From Fasciolopsis buskii (taxonomy: Eukaryota > Platyhelminthes > Trematoda > Plagiorchiida > Fasciolidae), in assembly GCA_008360955.1 (NCBI GenBank), contig LUCM01000765.1, forward strand, positions 62,001 through 126,000: a DNA stretch of 64,000 nucleotides, written 5' to 3'. Within the stretch, counting starts at the first letter, position 1; each line of letters opens with the position of its first letter. The translations under genes were made by a program, and so were the position numbers. This document shows, piece after piece, positions 62,041-64,000 of this stretch. Below the pieces are notes generated by a model. It ran no database searches, had not been told where the DNA came from, and was given only the letters and a program-made list of their open reading frames with translations.

Positions 62041-62045
62041 TCTGC
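61621..62045 (+). pseudogene. Cysteine-rich (PHD/RING-like) C-terminal segment next to the MULE
   Basis: The frame opens with AHTAKEAELNAFVGGR and a basic, proline-containing linker (SKRNPFAAPRE). It ends in a zinc-finger-like pattern: LCAVCKKEEPL (C-x2-C), DWAHCKACQRQ (W-x2-C-x2-C) and FQCLNHMNQ. Immediately after one stop codon, LHACAHCLSA adds a further C-x2-C. The spacing resembles a PHD- or RING-type cross-brace. The frame follows the transposase in the same orientation. It could be the C-terminus of the same protein after a stretch of decay, or a second gene of the element. Confidence 0.5.
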
Positions 62046-64000
62046 CAAAGGTAAATAACACATCCATGCATGTCATGGCTTCAAACAAGGTGAACAACAC
62101 ACTTCGTTTGCATTTACCATACCATTCCAGGTGGAAATGAAGTGCCAAAGACCTCTTCGGATGAAATAAGAGGGCACTGAGGCCCAACCAAAGAACAATG
62201 ATCGCTGGCGAGACGGGACTGGCGTTAACGCATCCACGGCCCCATATGGACTACCACTATCTGATAACTAGCACCGAGTGCCAAGATCGGTTTTTCTGTT
62301 GACTGTTTTATTGTATGCATTAAGTTATTGGCACGTGAGTCTTCAAGTGCACAACAACGGCTGGCGATTCAGTTCTCCTGGAGAACGGTTCGACCTCGTT
62401 AACCAGTAGTCAACGGTGGACATGGGAATGTAATAAATCTATGCTTCCATGGGCATATGCATTATTAGTTGTACAGTGGTTTGTACGTATTGTCAGCCAT
62501 ATGTATCGACTTACAGACAGAAGCGGCCGGGAATTTATCCACAGCTATAAATGGGTGCGTACATTTTTCAGTCTGTAAGTTCACGCATACATTGCTTTGG
62601 CAATGTTAGAAAGTAACTTATGTATAGGCGTATGTACAGACGTATACGTTCCCATAGGTGCGAATATTTTACCCTTTATGATCCTAAACCTGTTGGCGGG
62701 GCGAATATTCAGCATACTTGCATACCTATATATGCAACACCACCATGTTACCTTATACACCCGTATTAGTACGCATATTCAAGGAAATATTTTGTATCGA
62801 CCTAATTGAGTAGGCATAAAACATATATAGCCATAATGCGCTTCCATGGAATTATGAGGCAAACAAAATAATACACTACACAAGAAAGTCATTTTCACCA
62901 GAACAGCCAGTAAATTTCAACACTTTCGCATTCCAAATAGACTTGCCTATATTTCTTAGCAGAATGTCAATCTTGTTTTCCACCTAGCATCGCTCTTGCA
63001 CACGTTTCATCTTTCTACAACTTTGCCAGCTCGTCACCATTATTCACTGAGCAACAAACGTAACTTTTATCGCTCGATGGACAGTTTTGTGCATAACCGG
63101 CTCCCACGAGTGGGCTAGTGGCGTCTCACGATTTAAATGATCGCAAAACATGGTCGTTTCGTTGGGGTTGGCAAGTAGTCAATACCAAGTCCAAGCAACC
63201 AGTTTCATATTTCGTCCCCGCGCCATGGCTCTTTGATATGCCTAAATAAATTGTGCCCTTTTATTTGCCTTTCTGTTTTTTCCTGAAATAGCTGATGGAC
63301 TTAAGTCCAACTTGCGCAGGTGTGAATATTGCTTCCACACCCAATTTGTTCCGGTCTTATATGTGTGTATTGTTACCACAGTTCGCCCTTGTTTTTCATG
63401 TATGGTGGGCTTGTTGCATTTTGATCAAGCTCCATCACACGGTTCTCGCAAACCAAGATATAGGCTTTGTACATTATAAATTAATTTTCCGTCTATTTTA
63501 AGCCAAATCCCATGAAAACAAACTTAACACTGTTGTTGTCGTTCTTGAATGCACGATTGGAGTTTGGGGGCAGGTTTGTTCTAACGTTGGGCGGCTTTTG
63601 TTTTCTGTCAGCTTCTTCCCCATATTTTGTGGTAATGGTTCACTGCCAATATTTTTCGTCCATTTCCGCGGAGCCTGAATAGGGAAAAGCAATCAGATTA
63701 CTGTTCCTTATGAAGGCCTGCACAACTGAGAATCTTCCAATATTCATCGATTTTAAATGACTCACAAATGGCTCGAAATTGTGAGTACGTAAGAAATTGC
63801 ACGTATGTGAGCCCAAAGGTATATACAAAGATCTATCTGTGCATGTATTTGCACATGTTTGCATGTAATTCACCGGCAACAGAGTCTGCTTGCAGACTCC
63901 GTGTAATTTCGTGGATGTTGACGATACACTATTTTATTCAAATCAAGGTAATGAACATGTGGGTTTTCGGTGTAAAAACACAAGTTAGGGCTTCCGCCTC
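62046..64000. other. Unassigned non-coding stretch to the window end
   Basis: Only short frames are present and no repeat family was recognised. Confidence 0.35.

Overview
The window looks like nuclear DNA from a repeat-rich metazoan, most likely a parasitic flatworm (cestode or trematode). The evidence is the mix of decayed elements: Penelope-like, CR1 LINE, RTE-like LINE, Ty3/gypsy, BEL/Pao and Mutator-like, plus two families of tRNA-derived short repeats and very low coding density. The lineage is an inference. No intact protein-coding gene, rRNA gene, CRISPR array or bacterial-type operon was seen. A few open stretches with plausible splice sites are listed as low-confidence candidate exons.

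Layout. From 0 to 13 kb the DNA is mostly unassigned, with one tRNA-derived SINE, a decayed TATG-type microsatellite and two decayed pieces of a tRNA-Leu-like fold-back element. A BEL/Pao gag remnant lies at 13.3-14.1 kb. From 14 to 28 kb there is mostly unrecognised sequence, with a complete fold-back element at 19.48-19.91 kb bounded by a perfect 13-bp direct repeat, a short relative without the tRNA-like core at 19.0 kb, and copies of a small dispersed repeat whose best copy folds like a hammerhead-ribozyme core. From 28.8 to 31.9 kb there is a 3.1-kb degenerate TGAC/TGAA array. At 37.2-38.7 kb lie three further fold-back units, one pair repeated head-to-tail with a 398-bp offset that begins immediately after the single N of the window.

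From 45 to 62 kb the window is a dense transposon graveyard. In order it holds a SINE (-), a Penelope-like element with GIY-YIG domain (-) between TA microsatellites, a Mutator-like element (-), a Penelope-like RT (+), a SINE (+) abutting an RTE-like LINE (-), a nearly full-length but decayed CR1 LINE (-), a 5'-truncated Ty3/gypsy pol (+), a close-spaced inverted repeat, and a second Mutator-like copy (+) with a cysteine-rich C-terminus. All carry stops and frameshifts, and several have lost catalytic residues. The last 2 kb holds nothing recognisable.

No set of genes here works as a pathway. The interest lies in the mobile elements: a palindromic tRNA-derived element family, possible ribozyme-like hairpins, and paired copies of one Mutator-like family.
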